From contig JAQFWX010000006.1 of NCBI GenBank assembly GCA_027605045.1, positions 1,488,001-1,552,000 on the forward strand: a stretch of 64,000 nt of DNA, written 5' to 3'. Source of the DNA: Phallus indusiatus (Eukaryota > Basidiomycota > Agaricomycetes > Phallales > Phallaceae). Under the pieces are notes generated by a model that ran no database searches, was not told the origin of the DNA, and saw only the letters and a list, made by a program, of their open reading frames with translations. Below are positions 37,201-48,015 of this stretch, piece by piece. The position numbers and the translations under genes are program-made. The first letter of the stretch is position 1. Each line of letters starts with the position of its first letter.

Positions 37201-37760
37201 GTGTTTTAGGTTTATTGTACGCGTAGAAGGTCTAAAGGGACAACGGGGCAGAAGAAAGCAACCCTCGGCTCGAGTCGAGGCGAGCATTCGCAACACATCA
37301 TATCTTGTCTGAGGTGTCAGCAGATATCATGTCTTATATATGTGCGTTTATCGGCAAGCAGTAACTCGCTGTTCAAGTATTTTTCGTAAAGTTCTGGATC
37401 GACGGTTCAGCCTGAAGTTTCCTGACTGCATTTGACGCTTTTGTTCTAGCTTCTGTTCAAACTCTATTTCTAGAGAAGGTTTACGTTGAGAATTTGAATA
37501 TAAACAAGAAGTGATTCAGCGTAAGAGTAGAGAACAATCTTTCCCGCGAAAGATGTCAGACGAATACCTGAACTGGACGGGGGTAAACGAAAGGGAGCGA
37601 ACATTGTCGAGCAAACGATTGCAAGGACAATACTACAAGCTTTCTTTATTTATCAAGATTTTTACATATTGGGATGTGTGCAGGAAATGCAATAACTTTT
37701 ATCACAAGGAGGAACCACAGTTTAGGGGTAAAAAAGAAGATAATGGAGAAACGTCGTGAA
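34252..37760. other. long intergenic stretch, no firm gene
   Basis: A 69-codon frame with coding-like composition begins at ATG 34647 (LGSPALASPASISS, KGKRCFTREEDNGD) and ends at 34856. It could be a gene fragment. A minus-strand PYDIVPKI peptide near 34560 hints at an F-box scrap. Frames at 35531, 36287, 36936 and 37511 have no support. Confidence 0.4.
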
Positions 37761-38742
37761 CTAATCCCTTTCATAACACATGGTCAATGAAAGCGCTCCA
37801 TTTTGACTCGATATACTCACTGTTATTCAGACTACAGTGGAAGCTAGAAGATAATTAAATTGAGTACTAAAATTGATTTAAATAGTCAATATACTTACAA
37901 GGCTCGGCAACGAAATGGGTAGGACCTGGGAAATTTATTCAATAACTCCAGGCGTCAATGTGTTTACAGATATGGCTTACTGGCTGGGAACAAGCCTAGG
38001 ATAATCGATAAATTATAATGAAGCATACAACAGTACAAATGAAGTTATTTGCCTATAAAAAATGCCATGAGATTATGAGAGAATATATCAAATCAATCGA
38101 TTACTCACTAGTGTTATCAGCAGCTATCATGAGCGAATTGCCAAATCTCTCATTAAGAGGGGTATAAACCTGATAGACAATATACTTACTAGGCTCGGCA
38201 ACATCGAAATGAGTAGGGCCTATGAAATTTATTCAATAACGGCAAGCATAGAAGTGTCCGCAGGCACGACTTACTGGCTGGGAATAAACCTAGGATAATT
38301 GATAAATAATGAAGAAGACAACAATACAAACGAAGTTATTTACCTATAAAGAAGGTGATGAGATCATGAGAGAATATATTAGATTATAATCAATCACTTA
38401 CCAGTGGCATCAGCAGCTATCATGAAAAAATTTCCAAATTTCTCATTAAGAGGGGTATAAACCTGATTAGTCAATATACTTACTGGGCTCGGCAGCGTTG
38501 AAATGGGTAGGACCTATGAAATTTATTCAGTAATGGCAGGCGTCGAAGTGTCCGCAGATATGACTTACTGGCTGGGAATAAACCTACAGACAATTTTTTG
38601 AGATAGCTTGTTAGAAGGCGCAAATCAACGTCATGGCCAGTGTGAAATCTCTGAAACCCATACCACTGGCAGGGGCGGCGGAGACAGATACAAAGAGAAC
38701 GGAGATGATAGAAACGAAGAACGCAGAAATGATGAATTGCAT
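37761..38742 (-). CDS. secreted repeat peptide encoded by tandem micro-exons
   Basis: No known family recognised. I read ten exons giving 99 aa: 38742-38664, 38583-38569, 38513-38484, 38416-38402, 38289-38275, 38219-38190, 38123-38109, 37995-37981, 37925-37899, 37819-37761. The first encodes a strong signal peptide (MQFIISAFFVSIISVLFVSV, then SAAPAS), so the product is secreted or vacuolar. The eight middle exons are 15, 30, 15, 15, 30, 15, 15 and 27 bases. All are multiples of three and all in phase 1, with GT-AG ends. They encode repeats of the type LFPASPTHFNAAEPTADAT. The last exon gives a 20-aa tail with the only mature Cys and Arg. The repeat has no dibasic Kex2 site. Start chosen as the ATG with a CAAAAC context. 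Function unknown; a small secreted effector-like or peptide-precursor role is inference. Confidence 0.72.
37899..38583 (-). repeat. tandem repeat of about 294 bp containing three micro-exons per unit
   Basis: Equivalent micro-exons recur at a spacing of 294 bp (38569, 38275, 37981; 38484, 38190) with small changes (291-293) elsewhere. Introns are repeated along with exons, so whole exon-intron units were duplicated. The third unit lacks the last 15-base exon and has a 3-base deletion in the 27-base exon. Confidence 0.85.
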
Positions 38743-41631
38743 GTTTTGAAAATAGACCGAAGAGTGCTAATGACACTGGGTTTTGAGAGCTCAAGACGAG
38801 TGGCGGAATGGAGACTTTTTAGTCGGGTTATATACGTTTTGGATGTCCAAGGGAGTGCCAGGGTAATGTGATCTAACTTGTGAAAATCAGGTTAGCACAA
38901 GTAAATTTTCATCCAAAATAATCAGACGATCCTGACTCTGAAACTGATGCCTGAAATTTGAGAAATTGCGCAGTTATCGTGTGAAGTGATTGTACTTTCA
39001 CGATGTAACAAGCCTATCATCCTATGATTTGCTTCCGAAAATGTCAGCCGTCATCGGGGAGTCTACAAAGTAGTCCAGAGACCCAAATTGGACGGTCCGA
39101 ATCGAGCCATACGGTCACTTCTCTGAATTGAATGATGCTAAACACTAACGACAGCGGCCGTGTCTGTTTTTCAAATCTTTTTAATTTATACATTTTATTT
39201 ATCCATCAACAATTCTCTTCATTTCAAAAACCTTTGCCACGTCTGATTATTTCTATCATTTTACGGAGCTATAGTCGTGAAAATGTTTGGACTACTGTAA
39301 GTCCGGCATTTACTGACAGCTCGGGGAATCACACGCACGCGTGGTGATCTTTGCATAATAGACCGTGGTGCTCTCAGGGGGAATGCAATTAAGCACGCTT
39401 CGATTCGACTCAGGGCGGGCACCCGCCCGAAATGCCCATTGAAAAACCCTTGTTGTTATCTAGAGTGAAGTTTTTTATCTGGTCATTGTGGAGGGCTCAG
39501 CAACACTCAGCCATATGTATACTCAGGCTGGACGTTTTCTTACTGTACCTTGGGCGTGGCGCTCGTGTGTCGAAGTGGATACTTTCCCGGATTTGACTCA
39601 TTTTTCATCTTCCATTTTGCTTCTTATTTTAGTGGAGGAAGGCTTAAGAATTGTACATAGGGATGACTTTCCGGTTATGAGTTTGCCGTCTGCCAGCCCT
39701 TCACATAGCGCTTGATTGAGCTCTACGACCCTACAACCTGATTCGACTTGACCTAACCTAAGAAGGATTAAAACTGTCACTGGAGAGATAAACGTACCTG
39801 CAGCCTTCTGTATTCATCCGCTTTGTCTCCCAACGTGTTCATTTTTTTGTGTGCATGTGGACTTATTTTAACTTTATTAGGAATCGCCCACCACACAGGG
39901 AAAATAAGGGGAACGGGATCATTGATTCACGCAAACACAGTTGGTAGATGTCATTCACTGAAAATCATTGGATTCACCTGTTCTTTCGATCGTAATCATC
40001 CGCTACAGTCACATATCGTAATATCTGCAGTGTATGTATCACCAGACCACCATCGGAGAACCCAGCTAAATGCTTCAAGGTAGATTTGCGCCAATCATTG
40101 CCATTCCACGAGCTATACCTAAATTGTAAAAAATAGTTCAATTCTCATCGTTTTTTACAATTAAAATAGTTGTTCAAAGGTCGTTTACTACTATTAGTAG
40201 TTCCGACGATCCGCGCGGGGATTACAAACCTGTGTGTGTAAATCAGTTTATAGTCCGTCAGGTCGCGTCAGGGTGTGTCCCCATGTCGACAGGACTGTAC
40301 AAAAATATAAACACCAGTATGTACATAACTCGTTCTGTCCCATGACCAGGGTTTGGTGAGGCTTTCTGGAAGGTGCTGCAACTAAGGAGTTGGATGAACA
40401 TTACTTATGTCAATACCAAAAACTGAACTCGAAACAGACAAAGTATTATATTATTTTCTTTCCTGTCCTTTCGGTGAGATGATGATCTCATTCTTTAGGC
40501 GTTTCGGTAATTATAACGAATCCTACCTCATTTCGGAACCGCTCGAGTCTATTTTGACATCGCATCTTTGTTTTTCCCACTCATTATACTAGATCAAAAA
40601 GGTTATCTTCTTCGGTATATGCCTGTCATGTTCAACCTGGTGGAGTTCAATTTGACAAAATTCAACCAATGTATTGCACATGGTTACCTGAGATGCTAAG
40701 ATCTAGAACAAAATATTCGAGTTGTCTTCTCAACTTGCACCTTGACATATCCTTCTAGCATCCTTAGATTATATCTGCTTTCGAGATTATGTCTTTGTGC
40801 AATTGTCTCGCCGTTGATGACATTCTTTTGTAAACTCGTATTATTGCCGATGGCGACATCGTCGTTGGTTTTTTTGCACATACTTAGCTCGACTGTCTTT
40901 TTTTAGTAAATGTCTATAAACCATTTGCCTTCACATATATGCAGGGCAGTTGGACATGAAGTTTCGAATTGTGTGAAGTTTTATCAGTCAGCGCCTAAAG
41001 GGACGTTATTAATAGGCCTCGGAACCGCGCCCGTCACATTACTGCATGCATTACCACTGAGTAATAGGATTTACTGTTTAAATTAGAGACTGATGCGAAA
41101 ATATTTTTGACAATCTATTGTATTAGTCACTGTTAGCTCACACGGTTCACGCTGAATAAAGTTAGCAGAGTTAATATTTATTTTCTAAGCTTGTTGTGCA
41201 CCCTAAATCGTTCTTTCGACAGGGTCAAAGTTAATAACATCCGAGCGATTCCCATCCAGAAAGGCAGGAGTAGCCGCGCAGTTTCGCGCACGCGCAACTT
41301 ACATAAAGTAGGCAAAAGTCTGCAGCCATCTGCCCGGTGACTATAAACTATTCCGTTTCGGCCTGGTAGTTATTTGTAGATTGTGAAACTCCGACGCTGA
41401 TGCACACATACTTTTTTATTCTCATTTCCTATTTTTTCACGAAAAAGGCATAATTTTTGGGATATACGAGTAAATAAAAATGAAACAAATTTGGGGGACG
41501 AGTAGGTAATCAAAATAGTCATCCAGAGTTGGTAAAGCGCTATGGTTCAAACATTCAGATCTAAAAATCTTCTTACATAAACAAAAGAAAAACCGCGCGT
41601 AGGTCCATTACTTCAAGATGCTCCAACCCGG
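38743..41631. other. long intergenic stretch, no gene seen
   Basis: Frames at 39132, 39488, 39823 and 40407 have no family resemblance. About 41450-41560 is the duplicated 3' flank shared with 28680-28830. Confidence 0.45.
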
Positions 41632-43251
41632 TTATGTTGGGTAGATAGCGACCCCAATAGCGTCGTCTAACCGCTGCAGTGTATGTTCCAGTACACCTTT
41701 ATCCGTTCGCGGGTAATTGGCCCATATTTGCAAAGGATAGCCTATCTTCCGCCGTACGTCCGAGCATTTACTGATTATCTCGGTCTGTTCCGTCTGTAAT
41801 GGCGCCCATAACACCAGTTCTACCGTGCGTAACATGGGGCAAAGGATGGGCATTTGAAGACCAAATTGCGAAGCAGGATCAAGGGCAGAGGTATCTGCAG
41901 ACTCGGAGTCCGGTTCTACTAGGCTCCCTACCGAGTTCGTACCATCCGTCTCTGTTATCAACGCTTTCAAGCACATGATACGTGCCATATTCGTATCTGC
42001 GGGAGATTTCCAGGTTGATCCGATGATCAAAGACTTCAAGTTCGACATCTCAGCAAAAATAATTTGCAATAGCCGATCGTCATTTCGCAGATCATCTGGC
42101 TGAAGATCCATGCGAGTAATATGTGATGATTTCAAGATACGTATCATTGGCTGCCAGAGACTCCTTAATTCCTCTACGGTGCTATATTGGCAGGTGAATA
42201 TATTGACATGGGGTCGATTATCGGTTGGGTCTTCTGCAAAAGAAAAGGATCCGGATTGCGGACTAATTCGAGTGTCCAGATCTGTAAAGCGCGCCTGGGA
42301 CAATAATTGACGTAGAGACGGCCATTTAACAAAGTCGGGAAGACACGGAATAGAGATGTGCCATATGGTATTTGAGGGAAAGGTGACATGTTTCATAAAC
42401 AGGTCCGATATTTCCGCGGTAGTGTTCACCTCGAGCTTGAGCTTTTCAAGGTGGGGTAGATGTACCTTTCGTTCGGAAGATGGGTCGGAGATGACTTGGA
42501 CATCATGAAAAATATCATGAAAATGAAATAGTTTGAGGTAGGGGGATGCCGCCAGAAGATCGAGAAGACTGTCAAACCACATTAAAAAAGGCGGGGTGAG
42601 ATAAAGCTCCGATATATTGTTGAACGCAGCAGAATGCGGCTCTCGGAACTCGCGGGAAAGTCGATGGTGTACTCGTTTAAGATTAGGCGCATTTCCGGTG
42701 AATAGGTCGGTTATAGCTGCGTATTCGGGATTAAAGTTTCTACCGATCCCGAAATGACTGTATGAGAAAGAAAGCGTTTGTAATGTCGGCGCGGGTCTTT
42801 GAAAGGAAGACATAATCACTCCGACTGATGCCTTCATGATCTCCGAAAAAGGATATCGATTATCCCACAATTCAATACGCATGTACAACGCGCTGAAGCG
42901 ATGAATTTGTTCGAAGAGGGCGGAAAGCATAGCCAGGATCTCCTTGTAGCCCATCTCGCATGCATTGTTCAGGTGGAGGACCACCGTTAGAGGAGCAGAT
43001 CCCGACCGGCGAAGCAGTTCCATTATTCCGTTGGGTTTCATTGTGTTAACCAGAAGACATGTCCACATTGTTGGATCCGATAGAAGAGCGCGTCTCCATG
43101 AACTGCAGACGTGAGACACGGTGATGGGGGGTACCAGTAGTTTTATATCGAAGAAGGGTTCGTCGAGTCCCATAATCGGTGTATTCTCGTCGGCATAAAG
43201 CATGATTTCCCTTAATACATCGTACGAAATACGCTGGATTGGAGAAGTCAT
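41632..43251 (-). CDS. F-box protein, 539 aa
   Basis: Intact single-exon F-box gene and probable SCF substrate receptor. ATG 43251 (MTSPIQRISYDVLREIMLY). F-box with ITVSHVCSSWRRALLSD (one Arg of the usual CRSWR is Ser here), then LLRRSGSAPLTV, PAPTLQTLSFSYSHF, FTGNAPNLKRVHHRLSREF, and a leucine-rich-like second half (LAASPYLKLFHFHD, HLPHLEKLKLEVN), ending in a CPMLRTVELVLWAP unit. It is the undamaged partner of the frameshifted copy at 28846, and the duplication covers both flanks. Confidence 0.85.
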   Translation of the reverse strand: MTSPIQRISYDVLREIMLYADENTPIMGLDEPFFDIKLLVPPITVSHVCSSWRRALLSDPTMWTCLLVNTMKPNGIMELLRRSGSAPLTVVLHLNNACEMGYKEILAMLSALFEQIHRFSALYMRIELWDNRYPFSEIMKASVGVIMSSFQRPAPTLQTLSFSYSHFGIGRNFNPEYAAITDLFTGNAPNLKRVHHRLSREFREPHSAAFNNISELYLTPPFLMWFDSLLDLLAASPYLKLFHFHDIFHDVQVISDPSSERKVHLPHLEKLKLEVNTTAEISDLFMKHVTFPSNTIWHISIPCLPDFVKWPSLRQLLSQARFTDLDTRISPQSGSFSFAEDPTDNRPHVNIFTCQYSTVEELRSLWQPMIRILKSSHITRMDLQPDDLRNDDRLLQIIFAEMSNLKSLIIGSTWKSPADTNMARIMCLKALITETDGTNSVGSLVEPDSESADTSALDPASQFGLQMPILCPMLRTVELVLWAPLQTEQTEIISKCSDVRRKIGYPLQIWANYPRTDKGVLEHTLQRLDDAIGVAIYPT

Positions 43252-43699
43252 GCTGAACTACTCGTTTGTAATTTGTGCAACGGGCAGGCAACGGTCGAGT
43301 CGGGGACACGATGTAACGCGTGATGCATACCGGATGCAGCCGAATACTCTTCACAGCTTGAACGCGCATTCATTTTCGCACGACATTACAAAAAAAAACC
43401 ACCTACGTACATACTCCCAAAAAGACCTAAAGGAAACTCGTGATGCGAATATACTAGAAAATTTTTTCATAATCGATATCGAAAAACATGTACTCCACGG
43501 ATCATCATCACCATCCACGTAATCAAAGCCGGAAACAAGCGTATGACTCCACGAGCGAAAAAATATGTTGAAAGCGACTAGGGAAAAAGTTGACTCGAGG
43601 CCTAATTCGCAATCTCGTGGGAACTAGAAATGATTCCATGGATCTCGGACTTCACACGTAGTATCTTTCTGAGTTAACGTTATTGATGTGAAAGCGGAT
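43252..43699. other. 5' region of the F-box gene, duplicated
   Basis: Similar to 30480-30775; see that entry. No gene seen. Confidence 0.55.
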
Positions 43700-45160
43700 A
43701 CAAAAGGATTTTCACTGCACACCATGACCTTGAAGCGAGCACCAATAAAGCTGATCTCTAATCAAGCGGATCAAACGAAACATAAATGTCATCATTTTTT
43801 CCCAGTGACAGCAAACCTGTACATCCATTCTAGGGTATTGAATGAAGATTTTCAAAGGATATCCTTCCTCTTGAGGTCTGATAAATATCAAGCGCAACAT
43901 GACTCCACATGTCATATTTAATCAGTCTCAGATTTTTGCTGTTAGTTTCAAAGAAAAGGGCAAGGAGAAACTGCAGTAGGTTTTGACCACTGAATCAAAG
44001 TACCTTCAGCAGTCGCCGTACGGTCGATGTTGACTGGCAGGACTCGAAATTGTTATATATTGAGTCCAAAGCGGGGTTTTCGGGACTCGCGGGTCTGCGT
44101 TTAGACGTTTCGACTCATTCCAGATTCGGTACAGAGTCTATAATGATTGGTTCGACATCGTCGGTATCATAGGAGGTGGATGTTAAGGCAAGTGCGATAG
44201 TGAGGAATTTCAGGCTATTCGGCGTCTTATACGCTGTCCAATGAATGTTCCTTCACGAGACGATTGTCATCGATTTGGTTGGCATAGTGAGAGCCTTTAT
44301 TATAGAATTTTTAAAATAAGAGAAATGATTGAACTGACTATGATAAATCCGAAGGACGGAGAATGTGTTTGGGACACGAATCGGTGTAAGGAAGGCGGCT
44401 TTGCGAGACTCGCCCAGTAATAAGCGCTAAGTTGAGGAAACTTGAACACATTTCATACACATCTCCACGAGCCTTTGAAGACTTGGGTGATTGATTATGC
44501 GCATAATCTCGAATGAGACCCCGTACCAACAAGATTAGAAGAAACAATGTAATAAGACAGGACGATAGTTTGACAAGATCGAGACACCGGCCGAAATCCA
44601 AGAAAGCGGGGGCCTGTTCGGGCAAAGAGTACGGCTCGAGCAGACCGTGAAATAGAGGGTTTATTTTTGGGAAGTTGTCACGGAGGTAGATCTTAAGATT
44701 AGGCGCATCTCCGGAAATAGTGTGGCTAAATGTGCTTTTTCGATGGGACGATCAATAGTGAGAAATTAGAACGTCTGGAACTGCGGCGCGGGTCGCTGAA
44801 GAGACGATAGAATTTGTCGGGACAGTGGATGATGAGAAATTTGGCCAGGTACAGCATCGTTAAGACGGATTTAAGGTGCAATACCCTGAAACGATGTATC
44901 TCTTGAAACAGCACGGAAAGCACGTTTGTATCCACCTAGTATGACTATAGCTGGGTGGGATCATCCGCGGTTATCTTGATAGATACATACATTTAATAGG
45001 AATGCGCTAGACCGCTGGCGTTAGCCTATCGCTATTCACCTGTGGGGCTGAAAGTCATGTCCACATCGTAGGATCAGAAAGAAGTGTACGTACTTGGTCT
45101 CCACGAGCGACAAACATAGAACACCACTATGGGAGATCAAGACACTTAAGAAAACTTGAC
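43700..45160 (-). pseudogene. F-box protein pseudogene, decayed
   Basis: Fragments in gene order on the minus strand: a trace of the CRSWR region (about 45125-45050), LFQEIHRFRVLHLKS (about 44910-44860), a region like DFGRCLDLVKLS (about 44600-44560) and the C-terminal EEGYPLKIFIQYPRMD (about 43870-43820). Most similar to the 26548 gene, which has EEGYPLQIFVHCPKMR. Many frame changes and deletions. Confidence 0.7.
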
Positions 45161-47120
45161 ATTCTCCCGGCTTGAGTAAATATGAATCCATATGGATATG
45201 ATTTCTCTGAAGTTATCGCAGGGAATACGACTGAAGGCCTGAGGGCAGAGACTCCAGAGTCGGCAGACAGGCGTACCGAATACAGTTGCTTACGTGTACA
45301 CGTCACATTGTCACTTCATTGCTTCGCTGCCCAATCACCACGAGTTGCATTTTTCACTTCTCGTCGTTTAGCTGTATCATGAAGAATGTTTCACGAGTCA
45401 GCAAACAGATTACAGTATGTGATTCGTCGTCCTGATGCATCACTTGATTTGACTGCTGCGCTCAGTCGGATGGACACCTTGGGTGATAGCACTTGATAGC
45501 TGCGCTTTGCATAGCCTTATCTGAACTGTCATCGTTTCGATGAAAAACCAAAATCAAATTAACCATGTCCGACGATGACTGAGCACAACCAAATTTGCGG
45601 GAACGATATGTCCAGCGCGTCGCCCGGTGTTATCAGTTCAATCTGGTAACACGCATTGAAGATCTAGAATAGGTGATTATGCCGATCATGTTTAAGTATA
45701 TTTCTAATGCCTTTTAAATATATGCTTAGAACGCACGCCGATCATTGATTCGTTAATACTTAGTTCTGTAGGAGGTTCAAACACCTTCACAGCACCCGCG
45801 CTGAATCGTGACTTTAGTAGCCAATGCAAGATTGGAGATCCCACAGACACCAGCCACCCACGCCGAGGGTTTTGTTCCTAATGGCTCTGATGGAGCAGTA
45901 CGATACAGGAGCGAGGTTGAGCTAAGAGATTGGAGCTATCAGCTGGGTAAGGGCGGAGATCACAGTTTATTCAAAGCCGAGCTGAATAGGTATCAGTCTC
46001 AACACTCGCCTCAAAATACCGCGACAGCGCTTGGTACAAAAGCATTCATGGTACTTCTACTTCAAGTTGTACCCGCTGAAGCTTCGATGGATGGGAAAAA
46101 CTACCGGAAACAAAAGGGCAAACCAAAAGGCTAAGGGTGCATCGAGACTAACGTATCACATGCCAGGGAATCTTCAGATAAGAAGATGTTGGAGTCAACG
46201 ATATCATATATGGTCACTGTAGATTAGATAGTAAATTACATAACGGACTGTATAGCAGAACCTGAAGCGTCGGTTAGAAGACTACGTCTTCTGACCGACG
46301 TTCTTTAGTTCAACAGAAGACCTATCCCGAAGCGTGACAACCTTCAAAGAACCTATTGACCACACATCACCATCTTTCGTCGGCGGAGACACGGGTGCGA
46401 TAAGGGCCCATCGATGAGACAACGCTCCGGGCCTAGCTCTACGACGGCGTATGTAAGCCTCTTCTCGAGTCGGAGTGGATTGATCAGGTACATTGTCTGA
46501 AAGAGTTTAATGATTCAAAGTGATTAGAGACTTTCCGGTCAGACAACCAATGAATGACCCGTCGGAGTGGGTCAAAATGAGAGGTCGCTGAGATTTGGAT
46601 GAAGAGGCTTTGCGAAGCTTTTAGTCAGGGAGATTCTTCCATATATATAGAGGTGAGAAATAAACGTCATCTCGCTGGTGTGATTATTACATCCCTTTTC
46701 CAGAAAGACTACTACGGAGCGTCGGCATTCGAGGAGTGGGGTGGTTCTCAAGCTGTACAGCGTCAAAGACTACAATCTACGGGAACCATGCACAGAATTG
46801 CGCGAAAAAATGTTTACAGTAATAAATACACGAAACTCGTCTTCTGATGAACATGTGATACTTATTCTGCAAAGTTGTTTGAAATGGCACGTTTTTAGCG
46901 TTGGCTGATTACTGAGGAAGTGAGAAGCCGCCATATTCAATCGCATAACAAACTCTCGAAGCAGTATGATAGCACATCTATTCCTTGATTCCGGCACTTC
47001 ATTAACTTTATCTTCGCACCATCTTATCCTTCACATTACTTTTTGACAGATATATCTACGAGGCACCCCACCCCGACGATTATTACTTCTTACTCCGAGA
47101 CACTCGCCATACCCTTGATC
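45161..47120. other. intergenic, one strong hairpin
   Basis: No firm gene (frames at 45808-46134 and 46599-46847 unsupported). A near-perfect hairpin lies at 46266-46302. From about 46980 the sequence resembles 52240-52374, the shared promoter of two beta-trefoil copies. Confidence 0.5.
46266..46302. repeat. near-perfect hairpin
   Basis: Arms CGTCGGT-TA-GAAGAC and GTCTTC-TG-ACCGACG around a 3-base loop. No neighbouring gene end explains it as a terminator. Confidence 0.6.
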
Positions 47121-47758
47121 ATGTCCGACCTAAATGGTACTTACACTATTATCTCCTCTTTGAAGGATGCACATAAGACCGTTGTAACCGCTGATTGCGA
47201 TGAACCTGGGCCAATTTTGATGCCGGGCTGCGCACACGTTGACAGCTGCACACAAAAGGTTTGTTTGTTAAAATTCATCACACCCCACTGTATTAGTACC
47301 TAGACCGATCAATTTTGATTCACAGTGGAAAATTCAGCCAAAAGAGTGGGGAACAGGCATGTATCAAATTCAGAACACAGAAGGACAATATCTTGTTCCT
47401 GATTTGTGCGGGACATCGGTAGCATACTGCAATGTCCCAGGGGAACATGGTTGGAATATAACAAAAATTCATTGTAAACCCAAAAAGATTTATACGTAAT
47501 CCATGCCGGCTAATGTTTTATGAAGTATTGATTGGTTATTTATGTAGAATCAGAACATGTTCGGCGAAAGGAAAGCTCTATTGGCACTCGAATGGATGGG
47601 TAAGTTTGATCCAATATCTGTGAATTATGATTAAAGGAGTTTAGTGTCTCGACCTCCAAATCGGTCCTGGAGATAAACAACCAGTAAAGTGCTTATTTAG
47701 CTATGATATTTTACAAGCTGAAGGAAAGGTCAGATTAGCGGTGGCATGGGTTGGATAA
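47121..47758 (+). CDS. beta-trefoil protease inhibitor/lectin-like protein, copy 4
   Basis: The most complete beta-trefoil copy: exons 47121-47258, 47326-47495, 47548-47599 and 47645-47758, 157 aa, the usual size of fungal I66-type inhibitors. Exon 1 starts MSDLNGTYTII and ends CTQK. Exon 2 begins WKIQPKEWGTG and holds MYQIQN, QYLVPD and GWNITK. Exon 3 holds KLYWHSNGW. Exon 4 (CLDLQIGPGDKQPVKC) supplies the last strands that the shorter copies lack. No signal peptide. Start is the first ATG of the frame. The gene converges on DUF6533 copy 3, with 257 bp between ends. Target (protease or glycan) cannot be told from sequence. Confidence 0.78.
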
Positions 47759-48015
47759 TCGCATAAATGTTAAGGTACAACAGTTTTCCGCATGCATATT
47801 TGAAAATGTGTACCCATATTTTAGAGCCCTGGAAATGCGAGTATATGCCGAGAATGTTGATAAAGACACAGTCAGATAAAGATTATAAGACATATTACAA
47901 GCTCAGCTTCTTGCATCCGCGTACTCATGAACACACTCGCCTGGGATGAGGATTCAAGCGAGTTTACCAACTTTTTCATCATAATTCCCATTGTATGTTT
48001 ATAACATTCCGACAT

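Noticed and set aside
37899..38583. Interpretation of the 294-bp tandem array as a non-coding satellite
   Set aside because: The short conserved pieces all sit between AG and GT, keep one frame across ten exons and follow a signal peptide, which a satellite would not do.
38480..38794. 104-codon minus-strand frame MSSQNPVSLALFG at the micro-exon gene
   Set aside because: It overlaps the signal-peptide exon in another frame, reads through consensus splice sites and has no homologue in the repeats.
38608..38871. Plus-strand frame opposite the signal-peptide exon
   Set aside because: Charged, low-complexity reading caused by the hydrophobic codons on the other strand.
45808..46134. 108-codon plus-strand frame
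   Set aside because: No family resemblance, no flanking splice signals and no paralogue in this highly duplicated window.
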